DNA from: Amoebidium appalachense
Lineage: Eukaryota; Ichthyosporea
Direction: 5' to 3'
Assembly: GCA_963693365.1 (NCBI GenBank)
Contig: CAVNZM010000007.1
Coordinates: 3,534,001-3,598,000, forward strand
DNA: 64,000 nucleotides
Shown here: piece by piece, positions 1 through 11,201 of the stretch
How the letters are laid out: the number at the start of each line of letters is the position of its first letter
Numbering within the stretch: position 1 is the stretch's first letter
Program-made: the position numbers and the translations under genes
The notes under the pieces: generated by a model
The model's input: the letters and a program-made list of their open reading frames with translations, nothing else
Databases searched by the model: none
Told to the model about the DNA's origin: nothing

Positions 1-1
1 C

Positions 2-190
2 AGTCTGGAGCAGACTCCGGAGTCGAGACATAGAAATTTGTTGTATTGCAGTCTCGCTCCTGTGGAACGAGACTTAAAAAATTTGTAACAAGTTGTGAGA
101 AAAAACAAACTGTCAGGCGTGGTCTCTGCTCCAGTGGAGCGAGACAAAAAAGTACATATGGTATCCGTCTCTGCTCCTGTGGAGCGAGAC
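2..190. repeat. cluster of four short hairpins
   Basis: Four inverted repeats lie close together: 2-16 (AGTCTG, 3-nt loop, CAGACT), 51-73, 122-145 and 167-190. The last three share the stem GTCTC(T)GCTCC / GGAGCGAGAC around a TGT or AGT loop, with one mismatch or bulge each. The function is unknown. No coding sequence is seen. Confidence 0.7.
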
Positions 191-270
191 GCAAAGAAAC
201 ATCTTTATGCGCTCTTCTTACCGTCTGATGTCATATTGTATGTGTCCTTACAGTGATTTTATGACGTATG

Positions 271-294
271 ATGTATGATATCATTATCATACAT
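271..294. repeat. perfect 10-bp inverted repeat
   Basis: ATGTATGATA, a 4-nt loop (TCAT), then TATCATACAT form a perfect stem. It lies in AT-rich DNA with many GTATGA and TCATAC words and resembles the palindromic satellite style seen at 37-38 kb. Confidence 0.8.
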
Positions 295-630
295 TGAACA
301 TGCCATTATGCATGTAAGGATGGGTTTATGACGCACCAAAAAGCAAATTGTGCATGTGCATAGCACACCCTTACAACATATGCAAGTGTACGTTACGACG
401 TCAAATGTATTAATATGCGTCATCTACATTATATGTCGTAATGTCTTCCTATGCATCTGTTTACAACATCGTAATGTAATCTGTAGTAGGATGCAAATCA
501 CATCTTATGATAGGTCATGGGTTAGCACAAACCCACCCATGGTATATCCACTGGTTGTGTTTCGGATGTCGGAAAGGGCGTCTGAACGATTGGATTTCGA
601 TCTATTTTTATAATCAACTGGATGGTTTTG

Positions 631-784
631 CAGTGCTCCATTGCATTGCTTTACAACAAACGATAGACATACATGTGATAGTCATACGTATTTGATCAAG
701 ACGGTATTAATACCATACATTCGATGCGTTTACAGTGCTCCGTTATATGGCTTTACATCAAACCATAGACATGCATAAGATCGT
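631..784. repeat. degenerate 102-bp tandem repeat
   Basis: The word CAGTGCTCC starts at 631 and again at 733. It is followed in both cases by a TTTACA(A/T)CAAAC(G/C)ATAGACAT block. About one and a half diverged units are present. Confidence 0.6.
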
Positions 785-1777
785 CCACAGGGTGGCGTTC
801 TGATCCTCCCGTAGACGGTGTTACGACTGTCTGAATGCCCCCTGGCCGCCGTCATATACCCACCGACTGGACGTCGTATGTTGGATCTATTGCACGTCGG
901 TTAGATGGCTACATTGCACACCCATTGGATATGCACTCGCGGGGTTCTATGTACATCCATTGGTGCATCGGGTATCGGATCGAGCAGATTACGACACATC
1001 CATTGGACGTCGGGGAGCAATGATATGTATTTGGGGTTAGTTTTGGAGGTGTTGAGGGGTTTCCGATGTCGTCGGGTAGTTTACGACAGCTTTTGGATGC
1101 CGCAACAAGATTGCTGATGCAGGTCCAACAGTACACTTGGCCACCTGTGTGCACTACGCTGTGACTACTAGAACCGATTGATCTGGGTTTGTCAGTCGGA
1201 TTCAAGGGGATAACACAGTTGGGTTGGATAGGATAGCTTTGCTTAAACGTTCGTCACATGGGATTGTAGACATGTTTCTTGATGTTATGGTGATACCGGT
1301 ATACGCGGTTCCCCATACCTTCTCCTATATTCCTGCATAACACTCACGACCAGAGCACCTTTGTCTACGTAAGCACACAAAATAACCGTTTACGTAAATA
1401 GAGTAAAGTTTAATAACAAGAAACATTGGATTGTAGACATGATAGGACATGGTCCTGATAATAAAGACCTACCACTAAGGCTGCAAGCACGAGAGTGTCC
1501 ATCCGTGTCAGTGCCTTGAGGCAAACGAGTTGACCATGTGTGTGTTTTTGACATTGTGTTACTAGCCACTCTTTCTTTGTGCATGTGAACACCCGTCATG
1601 CATACACATCCAAAAGGACGCAGGCACATGCACTTCCACGAATCCAGCTGTGTGTTCTATTTCTTGTTGTTTAGCTTCTGAATCGAGAGGCACAGACGTA
1701 CGGTCGATCCCCACATGAGTGTACTATCCTTAGCACCCCCCCTTTCCCCCCCCCCCCCCCTCCCCCCCCCCCCCCAA

Positions 1778-1808
<31 letters not shown>

Positions 1809-2516
1809 TATTAATAAAACTAAATACAAGTAAAAAAAACACACAAACAACCAACCCCCCCCCCCCCAAAAAAAAAATAAAATAAAATAAATTAAATAAA
1901 TTAAATAAAATAATATAAAAAACACGCACAAACGCACCCCGGCCGCATTGAACTAACCTATGTGATGTCTGGCATCTTTTCACACGTGTATGAACCCTTA
2001 ATCGCCTGGCCTTAAGTGCAAGCAGTGCATTAATTGCGGGCCTCATATATGGCGAAGCATATATGGCCTCATGCAGTGGCAGCCCCCGGCCCCCCTCCCC
2101 CCCCTCCACACATATACACACTAGGCTACTTGCACCCCTACCCCACCCCACCTATGCACCCCTGAGCCCGCCCCAACCCCCGCCATTGTCCCCCGTAGGC
2201 CTTCCCTTTCTCCCTTTAAAAAGAACGTCTGGCATATTAGAGTAAATAAACACATGCACCCAACACAATAATACAATCAATAGCTTCCAAAAACACCACG
2301 AACGTAGGGCCCACTCCCATATCAGTGTACTGATACCAGGTTGTGTGGGCACATACACAGCTCAAAGTCCACATGTAGCACGAGCTCGAGCTGGATTATC
2401 ATGTTTGTCATGAGTCTCCGCAGTGCATTCACATATGTAATGTGTGTGACGTGCACGCATGTTTGTGTATGCATGTGTTTAAGCCGTGGTGTGTGCCTTT
2501 CATTTGTGGGCCCGGT

Positions 2517-2557
<41 letters not shown>

Positions 2558-2827
2558 AGCCAGTACAACGTGGCAAACGTGAACCCCCGGCCCATCCCCC
2601 CTCCTGGCCCATCCTCCCTCCCTTTCCCAACGTGCACCAGCATCCCCCCCCCCCCCCCCCCTCCCCCCACCTCCCCCTCCCGCTCCTTCGATTTATATCT
2701 ATGTGACTCCTCAGAAAGTTTCTTAATAAATATGCATACACAAAATATAGTACACAAATATCTCGTTGGAGTCTCTTATTCGTGGTTGCTGACTCTATGT
2801 GCACGGGAGGTTGCAGAACGGGCTAAA

Positions 2828-2859
<32 letters not shown>

Positions 2860-3066
2860 GGGGAGGGGGGGGGGGGGGGGGCTGTGAGTGTATGTCGGAG
2901 GGGGGCTGTGGAAGAGGATATCGAGATTGGTGATGAGTACCCACGACATACTTGTGTACTATATTTTGTGTATGCATATCTGGTATGTGTGCCGGTGTGC
3001 TCGTGCCACAGTGTGCATGTGTGGATATCGATGCACTAATTATGTGGGTGTGGGTGGGTGCAATGA

Positions 3067-3115
<49 letters not shown>

Positions 3116-3657
3116 CGCGTTTTATATTGTATGTCATTAGCAATCTTTGTGTTTTAATTACTATGGCATGTGGGCACAACGGATTTGCCACGAATCGTGG
3201 CACTGTGTGTGTGGTGTGTGCGTGACATTTCCCGATGATTTTTACCGCCCTCCTTTGGGGGGGAGGGGGGAATGGGAGAAGGCATGATATCTAAACTTCA
3301 CTGGCAGTTCCCAATCGCATGGGGGTGCAAACGTCGGAATTCTAGGTATTTCATATGCCTTGCGCACTGGGCAATGCATGCCATGTGCTAAGATCTGCAG
3401 TTGCAAAAGAGATTTAAGAGAAGGCTTACAGGGGGCAATGGAGAGTAATATACTAGCATCTTTGAGTTTGGGTAGCCCCACGGCCACCCAATCTTATCCC
3501 CCCCCCCCCCCCACCTTCTCCCCCCCCCCCTCTCCCCCCCCCCCCCCCCCCCCCCCCCCCCACACACACATAAACAAATACACACAAACCACAACAACAA
3601 CCGAGGGATTGCAGGGGAGCATGTACAGCTGCAGGTTGTTGCATTTGAAGTTACGGG
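785..3657. other. non-coding, low-complexity flank
   Basis: No gene is recognised. Contents include a C/A/T-rich block at 1740-1905, poly-G at about 2516-2555, poly-C at about 2643-2660, poly-G at about 2830-2881, (TG)n at about 3069-3112 and poly-C at about 3500-3562. Open frames here are made of Pro, Gly, Val or Cys runs caused by these tracts. Confidence 0.7.
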
Positions 3658-3662
3658 GTATG

Positions 3663-4371
3663 TGTTATTTTGTGTGGGTAAACGGAGAAGCAGAGAGCAC
3701 AGATGGGTGTTATGTAAAACACAACACAAAGACACACGGGAAAAACACAACCGGAGAGGAGGAACGATTTCTGGAACCATAGGAAGTGAATACGACTGCT
3801 TGTGATTTATTTCAAGATGAGGTCCCTTTTATACTTGGGAATGTGAAACGATAAACCAATCAAAAGAATGAAAACTATGAGTGTAAAATATATCGAATAA
3901 AATGTCTGTCGACATTTAGAATATAAAACTCAATCCTCTAATGAAAGAAACTTCTAATAAAAGCACGGAAACATTTAATAAAATGAAACCACTTATGTAA
4001 CTATTAATTCATAACATATATTTATACATGTTCTTATCATAACACGTCTAAATATAATTATTCCTAATAGTTGAAGAACATAGCACAATGCTACGTCGTG
4101 GGAAAGAAATGAGAAAGGAATGTAAGTTACTATATTTGGGAAAATACAAACGAGATATGATTGGATGACATATATAGATTTTGACGCAAACGACAATACG
4201 TGTGCGCGAGCTAAGTATGTCGATACGTACACAGATCTAAGATGTCGTGTACACGGAAACGGAAAAGAAAGAAAGAAATGAAGAAAGGAAAAAGGAAACA
4301 AACTACAACAACTAATAAATAAATACCAAACTCAACTTCTAAGTCTTGCTGAGAATTAAGTGAAGATGACA
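3663..4371 (-). repeat. Copia-A 3' LTR
   Basis: 709 bp, starting TGTTATTTTGTGTGGG and ending AAGATGACA on the plus strand. It nearly matches 9341-10048 base for base. On the minus strand it carries TATAAAAG (plus 3826-3833) and AATAAA (plus 3806-3811) only 14 bp apart. Confidence 0.95.
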
Positions 4372-4855
4372 TCCCCACTCAAGGGTTGGAAGTTGGGTTC
4401 TCGTGAAGTTTGTTGATGTGACTGTTGATGTTAAGACTTTCACACATGTAGAAGTAGGTGCCGTGAAGTCACAGTCAAGTTTCCCCACTCGAGAAGACAA
4501 TGGAGAAGACTTGAACGTGCAAGCCGGGGAAGAAAACCAAAACGGAAGAAGCACACAACGACGGTTGCCTCTGAAGACTCGGAAGATGACGGTAGCCAAT
4601 GACGTGATATATAAATATATATAGAAGAAACAACTAGTGTATGTGTGACGTGTTGGTGGCTAATGATAAATACATTATATATATGGTGGTATATAAATAA
4701 ACGACGGATGGTGGAGAAGAAATCCCCACTGAAGATGCACACACTGAAGATCGATGAAGACAGCAGTAGACTTTCGTTGGGAGGTGTCTCTACACGGTGA
4801 TGTGTAGACCACTGGCCAGGGCCCCAACCTACTTGAAGACCACTGTAGATGAACC

Positions 4856-4886
<31 letters not shown>

Positions 4887-4909
4887 CTCAGTCACGAAGA
4901 CTGAGTGAA
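4372..4909 (-). other. Copia-A 3' untranslated region with polypurine tract
   Basis: This lies between the RNase H stop and the 3' LTR. On the minus strand the LTR is preceded directly by CTTGAGTGGGGA (plus 4372-4383), the expected plus-strand primer (PPT). The core AGTGGGGA recurs near plus 4484 and 4722. A poly-G run (about 4857-4882) breaks the region. Confidence 0.75.
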
Positions 4910-6715
4910 TCACGGTGCTGCTCGTGGGAGCTGCTCGTGGGAGGGCCCGGGCAGGGGCTTGGTGAAGATGTCAGCCACGTTGTCTTTGCTGGACACGTAG
5001 GTGACGACCACATCCCCACTCTTGATGTAGTCCTTCGTGTTGTGGTAACGGACTGCAATGTGTTTGGTCCGGTGCTTGATGCTGTTGGTGTGCAGGAGGG
5101 CAATGGTGGACTGGTTGTCACAGTAGACGGGGGTGGGGTCGGTCATCGGGTAGCCGAGTTCACGGAGGAGATCACGGTGCCAGATGACGTTTTGAACAGC
5201 AGCATTGATGGCCAGAAGCTCAGCCTCGGTGGTGGATGTTGCCGTGATGGACTGCAGCTTCGAATACCATGTGATGGGTATGCCCTTGAAGAAGATGACG
5301 TATCCGGTGGTTGAACGACGGGTGTTGGGGCAGTTGGCAAAGTCAGCATCAGAATAACACTCCAGCAAGGGGGTGTTGTCGTCGGAAGCAGACTTGTCGT
5401 AGTGAAGGCCGAGGTTGGAAGTGCCGATGAGGTACCGAACTACACGGAGTAGACATTCCCATGCAAGTTTGGTGGGGTTGGCACTGAATCTACCGAGGTA
5501 GCCGATGGCAAAGGAGATGTCGGGCCGGGAACAACGAGCAACCCACAAAAGACGGCTGAGTAGTTCACGGTAGGGAACCTTGATGGGTGGTGAGTCGTTC
5601 TCGTTGATGGTGATGACGGTGCCGACGGGAATGGGAGTAGCCTTGGGGTGAGCATCGTTGAGGTTGAAGTCTCTGACGATGTCGTTGATGTAGGATTGCT
5701 GAAGCAGCTTGAGGTGACCGGGGGTGTGGATGAGCTGGGTGCCAAGGAAGATGTCGGGAAGGTCAACCTTGCAGAGAGCTGACTTCATGATGTGGTCTAC
5801 TAGATCCTTGGTGTGGGAGGAGTTGGCCGTGCAGATGATGATGACGTCGTCCACATAGTTGCCAGTGAGGATGATGTCACCGTTGGGGAAGGTCTTGATG
5901 TAGACACATGGATCTGAACGGAGACGTTCGAGACCGTGAGCAAGGAGGACCTTGTCGAAGTACTCATACCAGGCCAGTGATGCTTGCTTGAGCCCGTAGA
6001 GTGCCTTCTTAAGTTTCCAGACCTTGTGTTCGTTGCCGGGGGTGATGAAGCCAGGTGGTGGCTCAATGTAGATGTCTTCTTGAAGAGGACTGTTGAGGAA
6101 GGCAGTTGAGACGTCGAGTTGATGAATCTCATGGTTGCCGTCCACACCGATGGCAAGGAGGGCACGGACGGAGGAGGACATCACCACGGGGGAAGAGGTG
6201 TCACCGTAGTCAACACCGTAGACTTGAGTGAAGCCCTTTGCAACACCACGAGCTTTGATTTTGGTGTCACCGGCTGAGTTGAGGACTTTCTCAGTCACAA
6301 TCCACTTGAACTTGATGATGTTGGCACCAGGGGGGGGATCAACAATGGTGAAGACATCCTTGGTGATGAAGGCTTGGTACTCGGAGGTGAGGGCAGCTAT
6401 GACGGCATCACCGTTGGGACCGTTGCAAAGCTTTTGAATGCCCTTGGGGAGCTGGTCAATGTTGATGGTCGGTGCTACGATGCTGACCAGTGCCGTTGGA
6501 GTCTTGGTGAGACGTGTAGACCGACGAAGGTTGGGCTTGGGGGGGTCCTTGAGGGGGGTGGTGGCCGGGTAGGTGGTGGAGGCCGGGATAGGGGCATGGA
6601 AGCCAGGAATAGGACCGGTGGTGAGGGGGGCATCGGTGTCCACAGGGCTGCTCGTGGCCGAGTGGAAGGTGGGGGACCCAGGACGAACCGGAGTCATGTA
6701 GCCGGGTTGATGCAC
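4910..6715 (-). CDS. pol: Copia-A Pol C-terminal part: reverse transcriptase and RNase H
   Basis: 601 residues. Makes cDNA from element RNA and removes the RNA strand, inside the virus-like particle. Seen: copia RT core with QLDVSTAFLN (Asp201), the catalytic YVDD box at 287-290, and the copia hallmark KKALYGLKQA around 236-245. RNase H follows, with CYSDADF (Asp456), STTEAELLA (Glu497) and YCDNQSTIAL (Asp533), and the usual DIFTKPL near the end. The frame starts 22 bp inside the end of the upstream Gag-Pro-Int frame and is one frame off it, so the first Met here is probably not a real start. The break falls at a run of seven C. The related Copia-B is continuous at this point, so an indel or sequence error is the simplest reading. 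Confidence 0.93.
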   Translation of the reverse strand: MHQPGYMTPVRPGSPTFHSATSSPVDTDAPLTTGPIPGFHAPIPASTTYPATTPLKDPPKPNLRRSTRLTKTPTALVSIVAPTINIDQLPKGIQKLCNGPNGDAVIAALTSEYQAFITKDVFTIVDPPPGANIIKFKWIVTEKVLNSAGDTKIKARGVAKGFTQVYGVDYGDTSSPVVMSSSVRALLAIGVDGNHEIHQLDVSTAFLNSPLQEDIYIEPPPGFITPGNEHKVWKLKKALYGLKQASLAWYEYFDKVLLAHGLERLRSDPCVYIKTFPNGDIILTGNYVDDVIIICTANSSHTKDLVDHIMKSALCKVDLPDIFLGTQLIHTPGHLKLLQQSYINDIVRDFNLNDAHPKATPIPVGTVITINENDSPPIKVPYRELLSRLLWVARCSRPDISFAIGYLGRFSANPTKLAWECLLRVVRYLIGTSNLGLHYDKSASDDNTPLLECYSDADFANCPNTRRSTTGYVIFFKGIPITWYSKLQSITATSTTEAELLAINAAVQNVIWHRDLLRELGYPMTDPTPVYCDNQSTIALLHTNSIKHRTKHIAVRYHNTKDYIKSGDVVVTYVSSKDNVADIFTKPLPGPSHEQLPRAAP

Positions 6716-9264
6716 AGCAACGGGGGGGCCGGCAGCAAGGGTTGTTGGCCAGTGGGGGGGGGGCTCGGGGGAGGCACGGGTTCAACCGGGGCTGGTTGGT
6801 TGTGCCAGGACGGTTGGGAGATGACCACAGACGGAGTTTCATCGTCGTCGTCGGAGGGGGGGTCCAATGTCGGCAGATCGGGTTTGGGGGGAACGGAGAC
6901 CTGATTGGTGCTGCCCGTGAATTTCGACTCGTCGAAGATCACATCACGGCAGATCTTGATTTGGTTGCTGGCAAGGTCGAGGATCTTGTGTGCCTTGGAG
7001 GGTAGGTCCCAGCCGACGTAGGTGCCGACTCTGACGGTTGATGCCAGCTTGTTCCTCTTTGACCGGGGAACATGGACATAGGCAGGGGAGCCGAACACGT
7101 GGAGCTGGGAGACGTCGGGTTTGAAGCCGTGGAAGGCCTCGAAGGGAGTGTTGCCGTTGGCAGCAGATGACGGTGTGACGTTGATGATGTAGCTTGTATG
7201 CTTGAGAGCAGCAACCCACAACTTGGGAGAGAGAGGTTGGTCCTTGTCGGCATGGAGGAAGCAACGGACTGTCTCTTGCAGTTCTCTCATCTTCCGTTCA
7301 ACAACACCATTGTGTTGTGGTGTGTCGACGGGGGCAAACTCCATGATGATGCCTTTCTGCTTGCAGTAGGCCTCGGTGTCCTTGGAGGTGAATTCAGAGC
7401 CGGAGTCAAACCGAAGATGGGTGACGATCTCAGGTGTCTGACGTTCGATGGTTTCAACGAGAGACTGAATGTGGCTGAGGGTTTCACCACGGTTGTAAAG
7501 GGGGAACACGGTGGTGTAACCGGTGGCATCACAAACACACACCAGAGCAACCTTGTAGCCTCCGTAGGAAGCACAGGGAGCTTCGAAGAAGTCCAGGTGC
7601 CACTTAGCACCGGGAATGGTGAACTTGGAACGGGTGCCGGGAAAGGGGGCCTTGGTGGTCTTGCCAGACATGCAGCCGAAGCAGTCACTGTTGTCGGGTG
7701 ACTTGAGGGAGGGGGGCATGCCGATGACAAGCTCATCCTTGGCCATCCTGGTGACGGTGGAGAGGGCACGGTGGCCGAGACGGTTGTGCCAAAGGGTGAG
7801 GTCGTCGGGTGGTTGAGTCCTTGCTGTGTAGGCTTGGACCCCCGGGTGTTTAGGAGTCTCAATCACATAGTCAGTGATGTAGTAGAGACCGTCGAGGGGG
7901 GTGAGATCTGTAATAATGTCACCATTACGGCTGTAGAGGAACGACGGGTGGTTGTCTGTATCGTCACAATGACCTAGGAGGCCGGCAGCTGATGCCATGG
8001 AGGTAGACACGAGGAAAGACGGTGCCTCGGGTACGTAGTAAGCATTGATGCTGCACGGTGTTGGGTGGCCGTTGTAGTGCAGTGTTATGTTGATGATGCC
8101 ACGTTGTTTGGCATTGACTGTGCCGAGGCCGTGAATGGGGGTGGGAGGACACGGGGTAAGGGAGGAGAAATACTCCTTGATGGGGCAGATGTGTGCATTA
8201 CAAGCACTGTCCCAGACGGGGTCGTTACTGTCAGGTGTGCCGGTGGAGGAGATGAGTGCAAATTTCACACTCTTGTCACCTTTCTCCTGCTGGGCACGAC
8301 GAGCAACTGTGCAGCCAGGCTCCGGGCATGCTGTGATGTGGTGGGGCTCATGGCAGTAGGAACACTTCACACTGTTGGTGTTGTGCTGTCGGTTACGGTT
8401 GTCCCTGTTACCACGGTGGTAAGGGGAAGTTGAACGGGGGCCGGGTGACTTGGAGGGAGGACGAGGATCACGGGAACGGGACGGGGAACGGTGAGGTGTA
8501 TGCTCACGTCGAGGAATACGGTTACGGAGGTCACCGGGGGGAAGCACTCTGCTCTGGAGTGCACGGAGGGGACGGTTGTTGACGGTTGCACCTGTGCCTG
8601 CGTCGATGAGGCCGGCACGGATTTCAGCTCCTCGGATGTCACTGATGAGCATGTTGAAGGACGGGTAGGCCTTGTTGTTCATCCAGTAGTCGGAGCAGAG
8701 ACGTTCAATGTCGGGGCAGGCCAGGGCTGTGTTCTTCCGGATGTGGAGGAAGAACTTACGTACGACATCCTTGTGCTGGACGGGTTCGTCGAGGCAGGCA
8801 AGTGTCGTAGCCAGACGTTGGAGACGGGTGAGGTATGCTGTGACGTTGGGGTAGTCTCGTAGTTCAAGCTCCTCGAAGGTGACTTGAATCTGGGTGACTC
8901 GGGCCTCCTTCTCTGCTACATACGCCATACGTAGGTTGTGGAAGACTTCACCACCGTGGACACCGTCTTGCATCCGGCCGGAGTCGTAGAGCTCGGTCGG
9001 GTGGACGGACTGGTTGAGGATCTGGTCGAGGACGTCGGAAGCTTTCTTGTAGGAGTCCTTGGTGGTGTAGCCTAGCCACTGGTTGGCTTCAGCGCCGTCA
9101 ACCCACTGTGGCCTCTTGATAGCGTCAACGAATTTCTCGGCAATGGTGGTTCTAATGAACCGGTGAATGAGTGGCTCCCACTCGAAATAATTAAGACGTT
9201 TCTCGTCTCGTTTCTCGGACGGATTCCATATTGGAAGGTTGATATACGACGGTTTGTCAGTCAT
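6694..9264 (-). CDS. gag-pol: Copia-A Gag-protease-integrase
   Basis: 856 residues from ATG at 9264. Order: Gag (about 1-295); zinc knuckle at 301-313 (C-x2-C-x3-H-x4-C); aspartic protease with WDSAC (Asp352), where D-S-A replaces the usual D-S/T-G; integrase zinc site His493, His498, Cys528, Cys531; integrase core Asp558, Asp620, Glu656 with 35 residues between the last two (DD35E). Gag packages the RNA, protease matures the proteins and integrase inserts the cDNA, giving the 5-bp TSD seen here. The frame runs out of register at the seven-C run near 6729 and stops at 6694. Copia-B has the same altered protease triplet, so it is a family trait rather than a random mutation. Confidence 0.93.
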   Translation of the reverse strand: MTDKPSYINLPIWNPSEKRDEKRLNYFEWEPLIHRFIRTTIAEKFVDAIKRPQWVDGAEANQWLGYTTKDSYKKASDVLDQILNQSVHPTELYDSGRMQDGVHGGEVFHNLRMAYVAEKEARVTQIQVTFEELELRDYPNVTAYLTRLQRLATTLACLDEPVQHKDVVRKFFLHIRKNTALACPDIERLCSDYWMNNKAYPSFNMLISDIRGAEIRAGLIDAGTGATVNNRPLRALQSRVLPPGDLRNRIPRREHTPHRSPSRSRDPRPPSKSPGPRSTSPYHRGNRDNRNRQHNTNSVKCSYCHEPHHITACPEPGCTVARRAQQEKGDKSVKFALISSTGTPDSNDPVWDSACNAHICPIKEYFSSLTPCPPTPIHGLGTVNAKQRGIINITLHYNGHPTPCSINAYYVPEAPSFLVSTSMASAAGLLGHCDDTDNHPSFLYSRNGDIITDLTPLDGLYYITDYVIETPKHPGVQAYTARTQPPDDLTLWHNRLGHRALSTVTRMAKDELVIGMPPSLKSPDNSDCFGCMSGKTTKAPFPGTRSKFTIPGAKWHLDFFEAPCASYGGYKVALVCVCDATGYTTVFPLYNRGETLSHIQSLVETIERQTPEIVTHLRFDSGSEFTSKDTEAYCKQKGIIMEFAPVDTPQHNGVVERKMRELQETVRCFLHADKDQPLSPKLWVAALKHTSYIINVTPSSAANGNTPFEAFHGFKPDVSQLHVFGSPAYVHVPRSKRNKLASTVRVGTYVGWDLPSKAHKILDLASNQIKICRDVIFDESKFTGSTNQVSVPPKPDLPTLDPPSDDDDETPSVVISQPSWHNQPAPVEPVPPPSPPPTGQQPLLPAPPLLCINPAT

Positions 9265-9340
9265 GATTGAAGCAGTAAGACTGAGAGATTTTCGCGGTTG
9301 TAGCGAGATTGTGTGTTAGCGTGCAAAGGGGCCGTAAACC
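9265..9340 (-). other. Copia-A 5' leader with presumed primer-binding site
   Basis: 76 bp lie between the 5' LTR and the Gag ATG. The internal sequence next to the LTR on the minus strand begins GGTTTACGGCCCC. It is not the standard TGGTATCAGAGC initiator-Met site, so the primer is not identified. The U5 end and this leader can pair (CCGT..ACC with GGT..ACGG). Confidence 0.5.
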
Positions 9341-10048
9341 TGTTATTTTGTGTGGGTAAACGGAGAAGCAGAGAGCACAGATGGGTGTTATGTAAAACAC
9401 AACACAAAGACACACGGGAAAAACACAACCGGAGAGGAGGAACGATTTCTGGAACCATAGGAAGTGAATACGACTGCTTGTGATTTATTTCAAGATGAGG
9501 TCCCTTTTATACTTGGGAATGTGAAACGATAAACCAATCAAAAGAATGAAAACTATGAGTGTAAAATATATCGAATAAAATGTCTGTCGACATTTAGAAT
9601 ATAAAACTCAATCCTCTAATGAAAGAAACTTCTAATAAAAGCACGGAAACATTTAATAAAATGAAACCACTTATGTAACTATTAATTCATAACATATATT
9701 TATACATGTTCTTATCATAACACGTCTAAATATAATTATTCCTAATAGTTGAAGAACATAGCACAATGCTACGTCGTGGGAAAGAAATGAGAAAGGAATT
9801 AAGTTACTATATTTGGGAAAATACAAACGAGATATGATTGGATGACATATATAGATTTTGACGCAAACGACAATACGTGTGCGCGAGCTAAGTATGTCGA
9901 TACGTACACAGATCTAAGATGTCGTGTACACGGAAACGGAAAAGAAAGAAAGAAATGAAGAAAGGAAAAAGGAAACAAACTACAACAACTAATAAATAAA
10001 TACCAAACTCAACTTCTAAGTCTTGCTGAGAATTAAGTGAAGATGACA
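9341..10048 (-). repeat. Copia-A 5' LTR
   Basis: 708 bp, the 5' LTR for the minus-strand element. TG...CA ends. Followed by the TSD copy GTATG at 10049-10053. Confidence 0.95.
9484..9511 (-). promoter_or_regulatory. Copia-A TATA box and polyadenylation signal
   Basis: On the minus strand TATAAAAG (plus 9504-9511) is followed after 14 bp by AATAAA (plus 9484-9489). A TATA box this close to the poly(A) signal implies a very short R region, or a signal ignored when near the cap. The same pair occurs in all three Copia-A LTRs. Confidence 0.7.
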
Positions 10049-11170
10049 GTATGTGACGGTGGGTATGTGACGGTGGAAAATTTAAGTTGCATATTTTATC
10101 CCACTTGAAATCATCGCGCGCAGGACACTTACAGCCTCAAAGGAGCCACCGTCTCCTTATACACACTAATGTACAGTGTACCACTGTAAGAGGTTCCATT
10201 ATTAGTCGCTAAATACACCACTAATGGTCTAACATATTCACCGTGTTTTGGGGGGGGGGGGGGGGGTGGCATTTCATGGTGCTGTTTCGGAGTGGTAGGG
10301 GTAGAAGTGATAGTGCTGGTGTTATGGGGAAGGGGATTCTTGGGGGGGGGGGGGGGGGGGGAGGAAGGGGGAGGGGGGGGGGGGGGGGGGGATCAAAGAG
10401 GCCCGTGAGATAGTCCGTACATGAGATGTTACAGTACATGTTACTGAGCCACGTTCTGGTGGAGCCATGGGTATGTGTGTGGAGATTTTATTCCATATTT
10501 TATGCTTCTAAGCCGTTTGAAATTCACGCGCGTAGGACGCTTTAACCGCAAAGGAGCCACCGTCTCCCAATACACATCAATGTACAATGTACTAAGAGGT
10601 TCCCTTATTAATCGCTAACACAACACTCATTGAAACATCCGTAAAATTTAACCCGGGGCAGCACCCCATTGTGAGCGGGTCAGGTACGTGATTCGTACGT
10701 AGGGGAGGAGGGAACAGAGAGAGACAGGGGTGGCATTTCATGGTGGTGTCACGGGCGGTAGGGCTAGAAGTGATAGTGCTGGTGTTTTTTGGGGGGGGGG
10801 GAGGGGGCCCCAGGGGGGGGGGGGGAGCAGGGGTACCGGTAGCAGCATATCAGGGTGGTGTTATGGGTTGGATGGGGTGGTGGTGGTGGTGGTGGTGGTG
10901 GGGTTGGGATTTGGGGGGGGGGGGGGGGGGGGGATCAAAGAGCCCTGTGAGATCGTCCGCTCTGACATAGAGATAGTTATTTTACTCAGCCACATGATAG
11001 TGCCACATGCAGTGGGGGAACTATGCTTGTTCATGCAGTGGATATTTGTTTGGTTTCCGTTACATTGGGTAAGATATACAGGGGCATTGATCAGTCAGTC
11101 GGGCCAAGCGTTACGTGTCACATGCCTGCCACATCAAGAAGAAATCATACTAAACGGATTGCTACCCCTC

Positions 11171-11201
<31 letters not shown>

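Larger units (their letters stand above)
3658..10053 (-). mobile_element. Copia-A, complete Ty1/copia retrotransposon
   Basis: Seen: two near-identical LTRs (3663-4371 and 9341-10048), both with TG...CA ends, flanked by the 5-bp direct repeat GTATG at 3658-3662 and 10049-10053. The internal part on the minus strand reads Gag, zinc knuckle, protease, integrase, RT, RNase H. Integrase before RT is the Ty1/copia order. The intact TSD and near-identical LTRs indicate a fairly recent insertion. The polyprotein is split by one frameshift near 6715. A solo LTR of the same family sits at 61764-62474. Confidence 0.95.

Noticed and set aside
2322-2977. Pro/Gly-rich open frames around 2.3-3.0 kb
   Set aside because: They exist only because of G and C runs; frames are open on both strands at once.
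4940-8862. Plus-strand open frames opposite Copia-A
   Set aside because: They are antisense shadows of the GC-rich copia polyprotein without family motifs.
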